Source: Trinickia diaoshuihuensis
GTDB lineage: Bacteria; Pseudomonadota; Gammaproteobacteria; Burkholderiales; Burkholderiaceae
DNA length: 64,000 nucleotides
Direction of reading: 5' to 3'
NCBI RefSeq assembly: GCF_003390925.1
Contig: NZ_QUBS01000033.1
Span: 124,001-188,000, forward strand
The position numbers and the translations under genes are program-made. The notes beneath the pieces are model-generated. The model worked only from the letters and a program-made list of their open reading frames with translations. It had not been told where the DNA came from and made no database searches. This document shows positions 18,190 through 30,510 of the stretch, piece by piece (the first letter of the stretch is position 1; every line of letters begins with the position of its first letter).

Positions 18190-18825
18190 TCAGTGCTGAT
18201 GGGCGGCGAGTTCCGACGCGGCGCGGGCGAGACGCGTCACCTCGTCCCAATTGCCGGCAGCCAGCGCGGCCTTCGGCGTCAGCCACGAGCCGCCGACGCA
18301 TACGACGTTCGGCAGTGCGAGAAAGCTGGGCGCCGTGTCCGTCGTGATCCCGCCCGTCGGGCAGAACTTGAGCGTGGGGAACGGGCCGTACAACGCTTGC
18401 AGCATCGGAATGCCGCCCGCCTGCTGGGCCGGGAAGAACTTCACCGTTTCGTAGCCGAGTTCGAGCGCGAGCAAGATGTCGCTCGGCGTCATGACGCCCG
18501 GCAGCAACGGCAGCCCCGCATCCTGGGCCGCTTGGTGGATGTCTTTCGTCAAGCCCGGGGAGACGCCGAATTGAGCCCCGGCCTTCTTGGCCTGCTCGCA
18601 ATGCTCGGGTTTCGTGATAGTCCCGACGCCGACGACGATATCGTCAGAGAGCTGAGCCGCGCGCTCGATCGCGCCGATGCCGGCGGGCGTGCGCAGCGTG
18701 ATTTCGAGGACCTTGACGCCGCCCGCGTGCAGCGCCCGCGAAACGTGCTCGCCCTGCTCGACCGTCTCGAAGGCCAGCACCGGGATCACGGGACCGAGGC
18801 GGACGATGTCTTCAACCTTTTTCAT
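18190..18825 (-). CDS. eda: KDPG aldolase
   Basis: Cleaves 2-keto-3-deoxy-6-phosphogluconate to pyruvate and glyceraldehyde 3-phosphate. The 211-residue protein is a single TIM barrel: catalytic base E41 in LEITLRT, Schiff-base lysine K129 in ETVKFFPAQ, and the phosphate-binding PTGGI. It starts 11 bases after the edd stop, so edd and eda form an operon. An upstream in-frame extension in edd DNA is rejected. Regulation is probably through the HexR boxes ahead of edd. Confidence 0.97.
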   Translation of the reverse strand: MKKVEDIVRLGPVIPVLAFETVEQGEHVSRALHAGGVKVLEITLRTPAGIGAIERAAQLSDDIVVGVGTITKPEHCEQAKKAGAQFGVSPGLTKDIHQAAQDAGLPLLPGVMTPSDILLALELGYETVKFFPAQQAGGIPMLQALYGPFPTLKFCPTGGITTDTAPSFLALPNVVCVGGSWLTPKAALAAGNWDEVTRLARAASELAAHQH

Positions 18826-18836
18826 GCCGGACTCCT

Positions 18837-20714
18837 TTAGTGTTTCGTTGTATGGATCGGCTGCTCGGCCCGCTCGCCCGCGAACGTGGGCAGCGCGCCG
18901 AACACCGAGGCGCCCATTTCGGCCGGCAATGCGGCCGCACGGAAGACGCCGAACAATTCGCGGCCGAAGCCGACTTCGTTTTCCGCCTGATGCTTGGGCG
19001 CTTCGACGGCCCGCGCGTTCCACGCCTCGTCGTCGATTTCGACGTCGAGAATGCCGCGCTCCGCGTCGATGACGATCGTATCGCCGTCGCGCACCTTGCC
19101 GAGAGGGCCGGCGAGCAGTGCCTCGGGCGACACGTGAATGACGGCCGGCACCTTACCCGACGCGCCCGACATACGCCCATCGGTCACGAGCGCCACGTGA
19201 AAGCCCTGGTCTTGCAGCACGCCCAGCAGCGGCGTCAAGCGATGCAGTTCGGGCATGCCGTTGGCGCGAGCCCCTTGGAACCGCACGACGGCAACGAAGT
19301 CGCGTTTGAGTTCGCCCTTGTCGAACGCCTCTTGCACGGCTTCTTGCGAATCGAAGACGATCGCTTGCGCGCGCACGGCGCGATGTTCGGGCGCGACGGC
19401 GGAAATCTTGATGACGCCTCGGCCGAGCTTGCCCTGCATGAGCCGCAGGCCGCCGTCGGGTTGAAACGGTTCGCCGATCGGACGCAGCACCTTCGTGTCG
19501 CCGCTCTGATCCGGCCCCGGCACCCAGGCCAGCCGACCGTCGATGAGCTTCGGCTCCTCGGTGTAGCGGGCAAGCCCCCGGCCCATGACCGTCAGCACGT
19601 CCTCGTGCAGCAAGCCGCCCTCCAGCAGATTGCGGATCAGGAAAGCCATGCCGCCCGCCGCGTGATAATGGTTCACGTCGGCCTTGCCGTTGGGGTAGAT
19701 CTTCGCGAGCAGGGGGACCGCTTGCGACAGCGCGTCGAAGTCGTCCCAATCGATGACGATGCCGGCCGCGCGCGCGATCGCGACGAGGTGCAGCGTGTGA
19801 TTGGTCGATCCGCCCGTGGCGAGCAGCGCCACGATGCCGTTGACAATCGCCTTTTCATCGATGACATGGCCGATCGGCGTATAAGCGCCGCGTTCGACGG
19901 TCAGATCGAGCACGCGGCGCGCCGCGGCGGCGGTGAGCGCATCGCGCAGCGGCGTATGCGGGTGAACGAACGCCGACCCCGGCAAGTGCAGCCCCATCAC
20001 TTCCATGAGCATTTGGTTGCTGTTGGCGGTGCCGTAGAACGTGCACGTGCCGTGCCCATGATAGGCGGCCGATTCGGCTTCGAGCAGCGCGTCGCGGCCC
20101 ACTTGGCCCGTGGCGAACTGCTGGCGGATCTTCGCTTTCTCGTCGTTCGAGAGGCCACTCGTCATCGGACCGGCCGGCACGAAGATCGTCGGCAGATGGC
20201 CGAATTGCAGCGCGCCGATCAGCAAGCCCGGCACGATCTTGTCACAGACGCCTAGGCACAACGCCGCATCGAACATGTTGTGCGTGAGCGCAACGGCGGT
20301 GCTCATCGCGATCACCTCGCGCGAAAACAGCGACAGCTCCATCCCGGCATTGCCCTGCGTGATGCCGTCGCACATCGCCGGCACGCCGCCCGCGAATTGC
20401 GCCACGCCGCCGTTCTCGCGAGCGGCGCGCTTGATGATGTCGGGGAAATCCTTGTAAGGCGCGTGCGCCGAGAGCATTTCGTTGTACGACGAAACGATCC
20501 CGATGTTCGGCTCGCGCATCGCCTTGATGGCGATCTTGTCGTTGCCCTCCAGGCCGGCGAATCCGTGCGCGAGATTGGCGCAGGACAGCACGCCCCGAGC
20601 CGGGAACCGGCCTTGCGCGGCGTCGATTCGCGCGAGATAGGCCTGGCGCGTAGCGCGGCTACGCTCGACGATGCGGCGAGTGACTTCGGTCAGCGTGCGG
20701 TGCGGCGAAACCAT
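18837..20714 (-). CDS. edd: Phosphogluconate dehydratase
   Basis: Entner-Doudoroff dehydratase converting 6-phosphogluconate to 2-keto-3-deoxy-6-phosphogluconate. The 625-residue length is close to E. coli Edd (603). The IlvD/Edd family marks are seen: [12 protein letters not shown], a cysteine in [19 protein letters not shown] and [13 protein letters not shown]. These cysteines bind the Fe-S cluster. AGGAGGAGCG upstream of ATG 20714 sets the start; a longer open frame upstream runs through the HexR box and is not real. Confidence 0.97.
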   Translation of the reverse strand: MVSPHRTLTEVTRRIVERSRATRQAYLARIDAAQGRFPARGVLSCANLAHGFAGLEGNDKIAIKAMREPNIGIVSSYNEMLSAHAPYKDFPDIIKRAARENGGVAQFAGGVPAMCDGITQGNAGMELSLFSREVIAMSTAVALTHNMFDAALCLGVCDKIVPGLLIGALQFGHLPTIFVPAGPMTSGLSNDEKAKIRQQFATGQVGRDALLEAESAAYHGHGTCTFYGTANSNQMLMEVMGLHLPGSAFVHPHTPLRDALTAAAARRVLDLTVERGAYTPIGHVIDEKAIVNGIVALLATGGSTNHTLHLVAIARAAGIVIDWDDFDALSQAVPLLAKIYPNGKADVNHYHAAGGMAFLIRNLLEGGLLHEDVLTVMGRGLARYTEEPKLIDGRLAWVPGPDQSGDTKVLRPIGEPFQPDGGLRLMQGKLGRGVIKISAVAPEHRAVRAQAIVFDSQEAVQEAFDKGELKRDFVAVVRFQGARANGMPELHRLTPLLGVLQDQGFHVALVTDGRMSGASGKVPAVIHVSPEALLAGPLGKVRDGDTIVIDAERGILDVEIDDEAWNARAVEAPKHQAENEVGFGRELFGVFRAAALPAEMGASVFGALPTFAGERAEQPIHTTKH

Positions 20715-20806
20715 GGAAAACGCTCCTCCTGAAAGACGGCGCCGGGCGCCGAACGGGTAGCGCGATGCAGTGCGGGCTGCTCGACGCGATTTTGGCGGAG
20801 CCAGTT

Positions 20807-20822
20807 TAGTAGAAAAACTACA
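20807..20822. promoter_or_regulatory. HexR-type operator 1
   Basis: TAGTAGAAAAACTACA is a near-perfect palindrome with the half-sites TAGTAG and CTACA, close to the known HexR consensus of the TGTARTTTTACTACA kind. It lies 92 bases upstream of edd and fits HexR repression relieved by 2-keto-3-deoxy-6-phosphogluconate. Confidence 0.75.
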
Positions 20823-20915
20823 TCCCAGCAATGCGGATCGATCGCCATTGTCGCATTCGAGCCTCCATGCTGCGCCGCACTGTAGACGCATTTGGGCGCA
20901 TCGGTAGCAAATACA

Positions 20916-20930
20916 TGTAGATTTTCTACA
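20916..20930. promoter_or_regulatory. HexR-type operator 2
   Basis: TGTAGATTTTCTACA is a perfect 15-base palindrome (six-base arms around TTT). It lies 64 bases upstream of hexR and 94 bases from operator 1. It probably serves autoregulation of hexR, or acts with site 1 on both divergent promoters. Confidence 0.78.
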
Positions 20931-20994
20931 AGCAGAGGGTCATACTACCGCCATCGATAGAACACGATACACCCGCTTGGCGGAGCTTTCAGAC

Positions 20995-21855
20995 ATGCTT
21001 GCCCGAATCGAATCGATGCGCGCGCAGTTGCGCCCGTCGGAACGCAAACTTGCCGACTATGTGCTCGACACGCCGCGCGAAGTGCTCGACTTGGCGATGA
21101 CCGAGCTTGCGCAGCGGGCCGGCGTGAGCCAGCCGACGATCGCCCGTTTTTGCCAGGCACTCGGCTGCGGCGGTTTCCGCGAATTCAAGATTCGGCTTGC
21201 GCAAAGCATCGCACCGGGGCTGCCGTCGGTCTATCGCGACGTGCGTCCTGACGAGCCGGCACCGGGCGTAGTCGCGAAGGTGTTCGATCGCACGATCGGC
21301 GCGCTGATCGAGGTTAGAAACAGCTTATCGGCGCACAGCGTCGCGAAGGCGATCGAGTTGATCTCGCACGCCTCGCGCATCGAGTTTTACGGTGCGGGGG
21401 GATCGGGGATCGCAGCGCAGGACATTCAGCACAAATTCTTCCGGCTCGGGATCCCGAGCGTGGCCTATGCGGATCCGCATACCTACACGATGTCGGCGGC
21501 GCTGCTCGGCGAATCGGATGTGGTCGTGACGATTTCGAACACGGGCCGCACGCGCGACATCGTCGAGGCGGCCCGCTCGGCCCTCGCATGCGGCGCGAAG
21601 GTCATCGCCATCACGCACGGCAACTCGCCGCTCGCGCAACTCGCCACGGTAACGCTGGTGGCCAATGTCGCCGAGGAAACCGATATTTTTTCGCCGATGA
21701 CCTCGCGCGTATCGCATTTGGCGATCGGCGACATTCTCGCCGTCGGCGTCGCGCTTGCGCGCGGGCCCGATCTCGTCGACAAACTCGGCCGAGCCAAGAA
21801 GGCGATTACGCAGCGTCGAATCGAATCGCCGCCGCGCGAAGAAGCGCTCGATTAG
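20995..21855 (+). CDS. hexR: HexR-type RpiR family repressor
   Basis: A 286-residue repressor of glucose and gluconate catabolism. The N-terminal RpiR helix-turn-helix holds LAQRAGVSQPTIARFCQALG; the C-terminal SIS domain holds GAGGSGIAAQDIQHKF and TISNTGRTRDIVEAA, which bind the keto-deoxy sugar phosphate. A TTG six codons upstream is a possible alternative start; ATG 20995 is preferred. It is divergent from edd with two HexR boxes between them. Its 3' end overlaps hemJ by four bases. Confidence 0.93.
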   Translation: MLARIESMRAQLRPSERKLADYVLDTPREVLDLAMTELAQRAGVSQPTIARFCQALGCGGFREFKIRLAQSIAPGLPSVYRDVRPDEPAPGVVAKVFDRTIGALIEVRNSLSAHSVAKAIELISHASRIEFYGAGGSGIAAQDIQHKFFRLGIPSVAYADPHTYTMSAALLGESDVVVTISNTGRTRDIVEAARSALACGAKVIAITHGNSPLAQLATVTLVANVAEETDIFSPMTSRVSHLAIGDILAVGVALARGPDLVDKLGRAKKAITQRRIESPPREEALD

Positions 21856-22268
21856 AACGGCTTCACGACGACGAGCGCGACGGCGACGATGAGACCGAGT
21901 ACCGGCAGTTCGTTGAAAAGGCGGTACCACCGGTCGGCGCGGCGATTCTCGCCGCGCTCGAATGCGGCCAGCAGCCTGCCGCAATAGACGTGATAGGCGA
22001 TCAGCAAAACGACGACACCGAGCTTGGCGTGCAACCACCCCTGTCCTTGGCCGATGCCGTAACCGAGCCATAGCCCGAGCCCGCAGGCGAGCGCGACGAC
22101 GGCAATGGCGGACATGAAGCGGTACAGCTTGCGCGCCATCGTCAACAGCCGGGCCACGGCGGCCGGCTCCTTCTCCATGGCGAGGTTGACGAAGATACGG
22201 GGAAGGTAGAACAGGCCCGCGAACCACGAGGCCACGAAAACGATGTGAAAGGTTTTGAGCCAGAGCAT
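21852..22268 (-). CDS. hemJ: HemJ-type protoporphyrinogen oxidase (CopD/YP_ family membrane protein)
   Basis: A 138-residue inner-membrane protein with four hydrophobic segments. H8 near the N-terminus (LKTFHIVFVASWFAGLFY) and the H80-A-K82 motif match HemJ, which oxidises protoporphyrinogen IX to protoporphyrin IX in bacteria lacking HemG and HemY. Other names for the family are CopD-like or UPF0093. It is convergent with hexR. A separate protoporphyrinogen oxidase gene elsewhere would weaken the role. Confidence 0.85.
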   Translation of the reverse strand: MLWLKTFHIVFVASWFAGLFYLPRIFVNLAMEKEPAAVARLLTMARKLYRFMSAIAVVALACGLGLWLGYGIGQGQGWLHAKLGVVVLLIAYHVYCGRLLAAFERGENRRADRWYRLFNELPVLGLIVAVALVVVKPF

Positions 22269-22371
22269 CGGTAGGAGTTATCTCGTCCGTTATCGTTGGT
22301 TCGTATCGACGCGATCGGCGTTGCGCCGGGGTATATATACCGCGCCCCGGCGACTTGCGTCTTCGGCAGGC

Positions 22372-23661
22372 TTACTGCCTGACTTCGCCGTGCCCGAGCA
22401 CGACGTACTTCAGCGACGTCAGTCCCTCCAATCCCACGGGCCCGCGCGCATGCAGCTTGTCGTTCGAGATGCCGATCTCGGCGCCGAGCCCGTACTCGAA
22501 GCCGTCGGCGAAGCGGGTCGAGGCATTGACCATCACGCTCGCCGAATCCACCTCGCGCAAAAACCGCATCGCCCGGTCATGGTCCTCGGTGACGATCGCA
22601 TCGGTATGCGCCGAACCGTACGTGTTGATATGCTCGATCGCCGCGTCGATGCCGTCGACCACCTTGATCGCCAGCACCGGCGCCAGATATTCGGTGCGCC
22701 AGTCCTCTTCCGTGGCATCGACGAGCGCAAGCGCGGGCGCATCGTGCTCCCAAGGCGCGGCTTCGAGCACGGCGCGCGCCGGCGCATCGACGCGCAGCTC
22801 GACACCCTTGTCCCGGAATACGCGCGCAAGCGGCGGCAGCGCGGCATGCGCAATGCCGCGCGCGACGAGCAGCGTCTCCATCGTGTTGCACGTCCCGTAG
22901 CGATGCGTCTTAGCGTTGTCGCACACCGCCAGCGCCTTGCACAAGTCGGCGCGATCGTCGACGTAGACATGGCAAATGCCGTCCAGATGCTTGATCATCG
23001 GCACGCGCGCTTCCTCGATGAGCCGCGCGATGAGGCTCTTACCGCCGCGCGGCACGATCACATCGACGTATTCGGTCATCGTCGCGAGCTTGCCCACGGC
23101 GGCGCGATCGGCCGTCTCCACGACCTGCACGGCGTCGCGCGGCAGCCCCGCTTGCGCAAGCCCCTCGCCGATCAGCGCGGCCAGCGCAGCGTTCGATTCG
23201 AGCGCCTCCGAACCGCCGCGCAGGATGGCCGCGTTGCCCGACTTCAAGCACAGCGCCGCCGCGTCGATCGTCACGTTAGGACGCGACTCGTAGATGATGC
23301 CGATGACGCCGAGCGGCACGCGCATGCGCCCCACTTGGATGCCGCTCGGGCGGTATTTGAGATTGTCGATTTCGCCGATCGGATCGGACAACGAGGCAAC
23401 TTGGCGCAAGCCCTCGATCATCGTGCGCAGCGCCTTGTCCGAGAGCGTCAAACGATCGATGAAGGCGGCGTCCATGCCCTTCTCGCGAGCCTTGGCGACA
23501 TCGCGGGCATTCGCTTCCTTCAGCGCCGTCTGCTCCCGCTCGATCGCGCGAGCGATGGCGTGCAGCGCGTCGTTCTTGGCCGCCGTCGCGGCCCGTGCCA
23601 TCGCGCGCGAAGCGGTGCGTGCGCGGCGGCCGATGGCGGTCATGTACTCGTCGATATCCAT
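22372..23661 (-). CDS. proA: Glutamate-5-semialdehyde dehydrogenase (gamma-glutamyl phosphate reductase)
   Basis: Second step of proline synthesis: reduces gamma-glutamyl phosphate with NADPH. The 429-residue product is of usual size, with the aldehyde dehydrogenase fold. [14 protein letters not shown], the nucleophile in [12 protein letters not shown] and the C-terminal [20 protein letters not shown] are all present. Two adjacent ATGs at 23664 and 23661 are equally plausible; the second matches the family start. It follows holA by 90 bases, possibly cotranscribed. Confidence 0.97.
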   Translation of the reverse strand: MDIDEYMTAIGRRARTASRAMARAATAAKNDALHAIARAIEREQTALKEANARDVAKAREKGMDAAFIDRLTLSDKALRTMIEGLRQVASLSDPIGEIDNLKYRPSGIQVGRMRVPLGVIGIIYESRPNVTIDAAALCLKSGNAAILRGGSEALESNAALAALIGEGLAQAGLPRDAVQVVETADRAAVGKLATMTEYVDVIVPRGGKSLIARLIEEARVPMIKHLDGICHVYVDDRADLCKALAVCDNAKTHRYGTCNTMETLLVARGIAHAALPPLARVFRDKGVELRVDAPARAVLEAAPWEHDAPALALVDATEEDWRTEYLAPVLAIKVVDGIDAAIEHINTYGSAHTDAIVTEDHDRAMRFLREVDSASVMVNASTRFADGFEYGLGAEIGISNDKLHARGPVGLEGLTSLKYVVLGHGEVRQ

Positions 23662-23751
23662 CATGATTCTCGTTCGTCGCGCACGCGGCGCGAGCGGCAA
23701 TATGCAAAGGGTTCGGGGCGGCGGCAACGCCCGCGCTTCGATTCTAAGCCG

Positions 23752-24840
23752 TCACGCGCCGCCCGCGCGTGCGGCACCGCGCTTGCCCGGTGCCGCGACG
23801 AGGGCGGCAAGCTCGAACATGCCTTCCCACGGGTCGGGCGGCAAGGCCGCACGCCGCCGGCTGCCCGGGGCGCTGCCGGTCAACCCTTTCACCTGTCGAT
23901 CGAGGGCCGCGGCCAGCGCGAGACCTTCCTCGAGCAGCGGCTCCGTGACGCGCGAGAGCGCGGGCCCGACGAGCCGCTCGCGCGGCCCCCAGACGCGATT
24001 CTCGCGCAGCAGCATCGCGAGCGGCTTGCCGGCCGCCGCGCCACGCTTGATCTTGAGCAACGTGCGCAACTCCTCGGTGAGCGCCCACAGCACGAGCACC
24101 GCGGCCTCGCCTTCGCCTTTCAGTCCGTCGAGCATGCGCGAGAGCCGGCCGACGTCGCCGGCCAGCATCGCCTCGTTCAGCTTGAAGACGTCGTAGCGCG
24201 CGACGTTGAGCACGGCGTCATGTACTTGCTCGAACGTCAAGACGCCCTGCGGATACAACAATCCCAGCTTTTGAATTTCCTGGTGCGCCGCCAGCAAATT
24301 GCCTTCGACGCGCTCCGCAACGAATTGCAGTGCCCGGCGCCCGTCTTCCCCCGGCGCCACGCGCTGGCCCTGCAACGCGAGGCGCTGCGCGACCCAAGCG
24401 GGAAGCTGCGCGCGCTCCACGGGGTCGATCCGCAACGATACGCCGCGTTCGGCGAGCGCCGTGAACCAGGCCGATTTTTGCGTCGCGGCGTCCAGTCGCG
24501 GCAACGTCACGAGCGTCAGCACATCGGGATTGTCGGCGGCCGCGAGCGACTTGAGGGCATCGGCGCCTTCCTTCCCGGGCTTGCCGGACGGAATGCGCAG
24601 TTCGATCAATTGGCGGTCGCCGAATAGCGACATCGATTGCGTCGCGCCGAGCAGCGAACTCCAATCGAAGCTGCGTTCGACGGTGAAAACGGTGCGCTCG
24701 GTGAAGCCCGCCGCGCGCGCGGCCGCGCGGATGCGGTCGCACGCCTCCTGGGCGAGCAGATGTTCGTCGCCATAAACGACGTACAGACCGGCAAGACCTT
24801 TCGTCAGATGGGCGTCGAGCGCGTCGAGTCGCAGTTGCAT
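23752..24840 (-). CDS. holA: DNA polymerase III subunit delta
   Basis: Clamp-loader delta subunit, 362 residues, opening the beta clamp at the replication fork. The family pattern is seen at the start (GLYVVYGDEHLLAQEACDRI), with SLFGDRQLIELR near 80 and the middle helical EGNLLAAHQEIQKLGLLY. The ATG at 24840 is chosen over a TTG two codons upstream. It lies between lptE and proA, the usual lptE-holA order next to leuS in beta-proteobacteria. Confidence 0.96.
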   Translation of the reverse strand: MQLRLDALDAHLTKGLAGLYVVYGDEHLLAQEACDRIRAAARAAGFTERTVFTVERSFDWSSLLGATQSMSLFGDRQLIELRIPSGKPGKEGADALKSLAAADNPDVLTLVTLPRLDAATQKSAWFTALAERGVSLRIDPVERAQLPAWVAQRLALQGQRVAPGEDGRRALQFVAERVEGNLLAAHQEIQKLGLLYPQGVLTFEQVHDAVLNVARYDVFKLNEAMLAGDVGRLSRMLDGLKGEGEAAVLVLWALTEELRTLLKIKRGAAAGKPLAMLLRENRVWGPRERLVGPALSRVTEPLLEEGLALAAALDRQVKGLTGSAPGSRRRAALPPDPWEGMFELAALVAAPGKRGAARAGGA

Positions 24841-24874
24841 GAGCAATGAGCCGTACGGAGGCGAAGGGAGCCGA

Positions 24875-25426
24875 TCACAGCGGCGGCGGGGGCAGCGGCG
24901 CGCGCGGCGCGACGCCCGGCGTCAGCTCGTTCGGCGCCGGATGCAGCGAATGGACGGTGGAGAGGCGGCGCGTCAGTTGATCGACCGCATCGTTCTGCAT
25001 ATCCGCATACAACAGATCGGACTCCTGCACCTTGGCCAGCGCGTACGTCACGCTATAGGTCATGGCCCGATTCAGTTGAATGACGCTCGGCGGAATCAGC
25101 AACGCGCCGTCGGCCCCCGTCAGCGTGTAAGACAGCGAATAGGTCAACGCATATTCCTCGGCCGCGCCGGCCGTGTTCAGCGTCAGGACCGACTGCGCGC
25201 GTCCTTCGGTGACCGACAACACGGCATCGGCGTTCGACGGCGATTTGACGACGACCGTATCGCTGCCGCCCTCGATCATGCGCGTGAGGCGTGCGGCCAC
25301 GACCGGCTGCGCGCCCACGATGGCGAGCCGCTTGAACGCATAGTTTTGCTGGCCGCGTAGCTGAAACCCGCAAGCGGCCAGCATCGTCGTGCCGCATACG
25401 AGCGCTAAAAACGATCGGCGAATCAC
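24875..25426 (-). CDS. lptE: LPS-assembly lipoprotein LptE
   Basis: Outer-membrane lipoprotein that plugs the LptD barrel and helps insert lipopolysaccharide. The 183-residue precursor has a lipobox ending in LAAC19, followed by GFQLRGQ, the classic LptE (RlpB) start. The C-terminus is a Pro-rich tail. It lies between leuS and holA, its conserved place. It starts 49 bases after leuS stops. Confidence 0.94.
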   Translation of the reverse strand: MIRRSFLALVCGTTMLAACGFQLRGQQNYAFKRLAIVGAQPVVAARLTRMIEGGSDTVVVKSPSNADAVLSVTEGRAQSVLTLNTAGAAEEYALTYSLSYTLTGADGALLIPPSVIQLNRAMTYSVTYALAKVQESDLLYADMQNDAVDQLTRRLSTVHSLHPAPNELTPGVAPRAPLPPPPL

Positions 25427-25475
25427 ATTGGCTCCTTGATTGAATCGCGCGGACGGTCTCGCCCGCGCTGCCGCT

Positions 25476-28244
<2,769 letters not shown>

Positions 28245-28718
28245 TCAAGGCTGCTTTCCGGCGGGGGATGCGGGAGCCGCTTGCGCGCCGGGGCGCGCCG
28301 CGGAAGACGGCGGTTCGGTGACGAAGCCGATACGGTCGAGGCCCGCCTGTTGAGCGGCGCCCATCACCTGCGCGATCACGTCGTAGCGCGTGGCGCGCGC
28401 GGCGCGCAGATGAAGCTCGGGCGGTTGCGCGGCTTTACCGGCTTGTTGCAGGCGCGCATTGAGCGCATCGAACGTCAGCGGCTTTCCGTCCCAATAAAGC
28501 CGGCCCGCATCGTCGATCGAGAGCGTGACCGTTTGCGGCGTTTGTGGGGCCGCCCCAGCGGCGACCTTAGGCAAGTCGAGCCGGATCGCGTGCGTCAACA
28601 GAGGCGCCGTGATGATGAAGATGACGAGCAAGACGAGCATGACGTCGATCAACGGCGTCATGTTGATATCGGACATCGGCGCGGCCGAGCGCTCCTTGTC
28701 GAATCCGCCGAATGCCAT
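28245..28718 (-). CDS. exbD: ExbD/TolR family biopolymer transport protein
   Basis: A 157-residue inner-membrane protein that, with ExbB, uses proton motive force to energise TonB. One membrane segment near residues 24-42 follows DINMTPLIDVMLVLLVIFII, with the proton-channel aspartate D25. The rest is periplasmic. It lies 35 bases after exbB. There is no tonB gene nearby, so it may serve TonB encoded elsewhere or act as a TolR equivalent. Confidence 0.9.
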   Translation of the reverse strand: MAFGGFDKERSAAPMSDINMTPLIDVMLVLLVIFIITAPLLTHAIRLDLPKVAAGAAPQTPQTVTLSIDDAGRLYWDGKPLTFDALNARLQQAGKAAQPPELHLRAARATRYDVIAQVMGAAQQAGLDRIGFVTEPPSSAARPGAQAAPASPAGKQP

Positions 28719-28753
28719 GCCGATCGCCTCCCCCGGTAAAGCGCCAAGTCCGG

Positions 28754-29437
28754 CTAGTCAGGGCGCGCGCCCTGACCGTCCGGCGCGCAGACGTAAGCGT
28801 GCAGATCGTGCGCGAAGCCGTCGAGTTCCTCGGCCAATTGCCGCTGGATCCGCCCGAGTACGTTATAGCCGAGGACCGCGGGGATGGCGACGACCAGGCC
28901 GAAAGCCGTCATGATCAGCGCTTCCCCCACGGGCCCGGCGACGTTTTCGATCATCGCCTGGCCGCTGGCGGCAATGCTGCCGAGCGCGTGATAGATACCC
29001 CAGACGGTACCGAGCAAGCCCACGAAAGGCGCCGTGCTGCCGACCGAGGCGAGCAAGACTTGGCCGAACTCGATCCGGCGTTGCGAGGCAAGCAACGCCT
29101 CGCGCAACGCGCGCAGCACGCGTTCGCCGCGCTCGACGCGCGCGAGCATCGCGGACGGCGTATGCACTTCGCTCGCTGCCAACGCCGCTTGCGCGAGCGG
29201 CGCGAAGATGCGCTCGCGATCGGCGCCGCGCAAGGCCGACACGCCCTCGGATAAGCTCGCCGATTGCCAAAACAGTGCGATGGCGCGCGGCCCTTGGCGC
29301 TTGGCCCGCCCAAGCATCCAGCCCTTGAGGATCAGGAAGCACCAGCTCGCGATCGACATCGCGAGCAGCACATAGGCCACGCCGTGCGTGAGCGCGTCGC
29401 CTGCTTGCAGATAGTGAACGATGCCTGTGTTTTGCAT
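28754..29437 (-). CDS. exbB: ExbB/TolQ family proton channel protein
   Basis: A 227-residue inner-membrane protein with three membrane segments, partner of ExbD. The family block GSTAPFVGLLGTVWGIYHAL near 135-155 and EALIMTAFGLVVAIPAVLGYN near 175-195 is well conserved. ATG 29437 (MQNTGIVHYL) is preferred over the upstream in-frame start. It follows dapB by 39 bases on the same strand, within the bamE-dapB-exbB-exbD-leuS row. Confidence 0.92.
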   Translation of the reverse strand: MQNTGIVHYLQAGDALTHGVAYVLLAMSIASWCFLILKGWMLGRAKRQGPRAIALFWQSASLSEGVSALRGADRERIFAPLAQAALAASEVHTPSAMLARVERGERVLRALREALLASQRRIEFGQVLLASVGSTAPFVGLLGTVWGIYHALGSIAASGQAMIENVAGPVGEALIMTAFGLVVAIPAVLGYNVLGRIQRQLAEELDGFAHDLHAYVCAPDGQGARPD

Positions 29438-29476
29438 GCGAATCCGTATCCCCAACGAGAGCGGAGCGCCGCCGGA

Positions 29477-30283
29477 TCAGCGCAGACCGAGAACGTCTTG
29501 CATGTCGTACAGACCGGTGCCGCGTTCGGCGAGGAAGCGCGCGGCGCGCACCGCCCCTTGCGCGTAGGACACGCGGCTGGCCGATTTGTGCGTGATTTCG
29601 ATGCGCTCGCCGGTACCGGCGAAGAGTACCGTGTGATCGCCGACGATGTCGCCGCCGCGAATCGCCGAGAAGCCGATCGTCGACGGATCGCGCTCGCCCG
29701 TGACGCCGTGCCGCCCGTAGACCGCGCACGCCTTCAAATCGCGGCCGAGCGCCCCGGCGATCGCCTCGCCCATGGCGAGGGCCGTGCCCGAAGGCGCATC
29801 GACCTTATGGCGATGGTGGGCCTCGATGATCTCGATATCGTAGCCGGTGGCGAAATGGCGGGCGGCAAATTCGAGCAGCTTGAGCGTCACGTTGACGCCC
29901 ACGCTCATATTCGCCGCGAAGACGATGCCGATTCGCTGCGCCGCCGCACGGATCGTCTCGCGCTGCTCGTCGGTCATGCCCGTCGTGCCGATGACGAGCT
30001 TTTTGCCGTGGCGCAGCGCAGCCTCGACATACGCCATCGTGCCCTCCGGACGCGTGAAATCGATGAGGCAGTCCGCCGCGCCAAAGACGCTGTCTAGATC
30101 GTCGGTGAGCGCGACGCCCGTGCGCTGACCGAGAAATGCCCCCGCATCCTCGCCGAGCTGCGGCGAATCGGGGCGGCACAGCGCGCCGGCGAGCGTCGCG
30201 CCGGGATCGTTCAAGACGGCTTCGATCAGCATCCGGCCCATCCGGCCCGATGCGCCCGCGATTGCGATTTTCATCGGCGACAT
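29477..30283 (-). CDS. dapB: 4-hydroxy-tetrahydrodipicolinate reductase
   Basis: Reduces hydroxy-tetrahydrodipicolinate with NAD(P)H in lysine and diaminopimelate synthesis. The 268-residue product has the Rossmann GASGRMGRM at its start, TTGMTDEQR and the signature [18 protein letters not shown]. Two starts are possible: ATG 30283 with AAAGGG five bases upstream, or ATG 30274, the usual family start ([10 protein letters not shown]), which has no visible site. I give the first. Confidence 0.97.
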   Translation of the reverse strand: MSPMKIAIAGASGRMGRMLIEAVLNDPGATLAGALCRPDSPQLGEDAGAFLGQRTGVALTDDLDSVFGAADCLIDFTRPEGTMAYVEAALRHGKKLVIGTTGMTDEQRETIRAAAQRIGIVFAANMSVGVNVTLKLLEFAARHFATGYDIEIIEAHHRHKVDAPSGTALAMGEAIAGALGRDLKACAVYGRHGVTGERDPSTIGFSAIRGGDIVGDHTVLFAGTGERIEITHKSASRVSYAQGAVRAARFLAERGTGLYDMQDVLGLR

Positions 30284-30361
30284 ATCTACCCTTTCTCAAT
30301 GACGGGCCGTCCGTCGCGAGGACGGCCGGCGGCGCTGACAAATGCCCATACCAGCGCCTCG

Positions 30362-30405
30362 AAAAAACAAAAGCGGGCGGCGCGATATGCGCACGGCCCG
30401 CCCGC
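30362..30405 (-). terminator. Intrinsic terminator of bamE
   Basis: On the minus strand GCGGGCGG and CCGCCCGC form an 8-bp stem around a loop that can itself fold. TTTTGTTTTTTC follows at once. It lies about 105 bases after the bamE stop, so bamE and dapB are probably separate transcripts. Confidence 0.75.
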
Positions 30406-30510
30406 AATACGCGCTCGCGCCGGCGATGGCGCAAGCAGCTCATGGCAGAACGAACGATCAGCCGCGCGCGCTCGGTGCGCTCACGGCGCATTCGGCCGCG
30501 CTGCCGCCGC

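Noticed and set aside
22330-22341. GGTATATATACC palindrome upstream of hemJ
   Set aside because: Could be a -10 region on either strand, but no -35 element and no matching operator family; too short to call.
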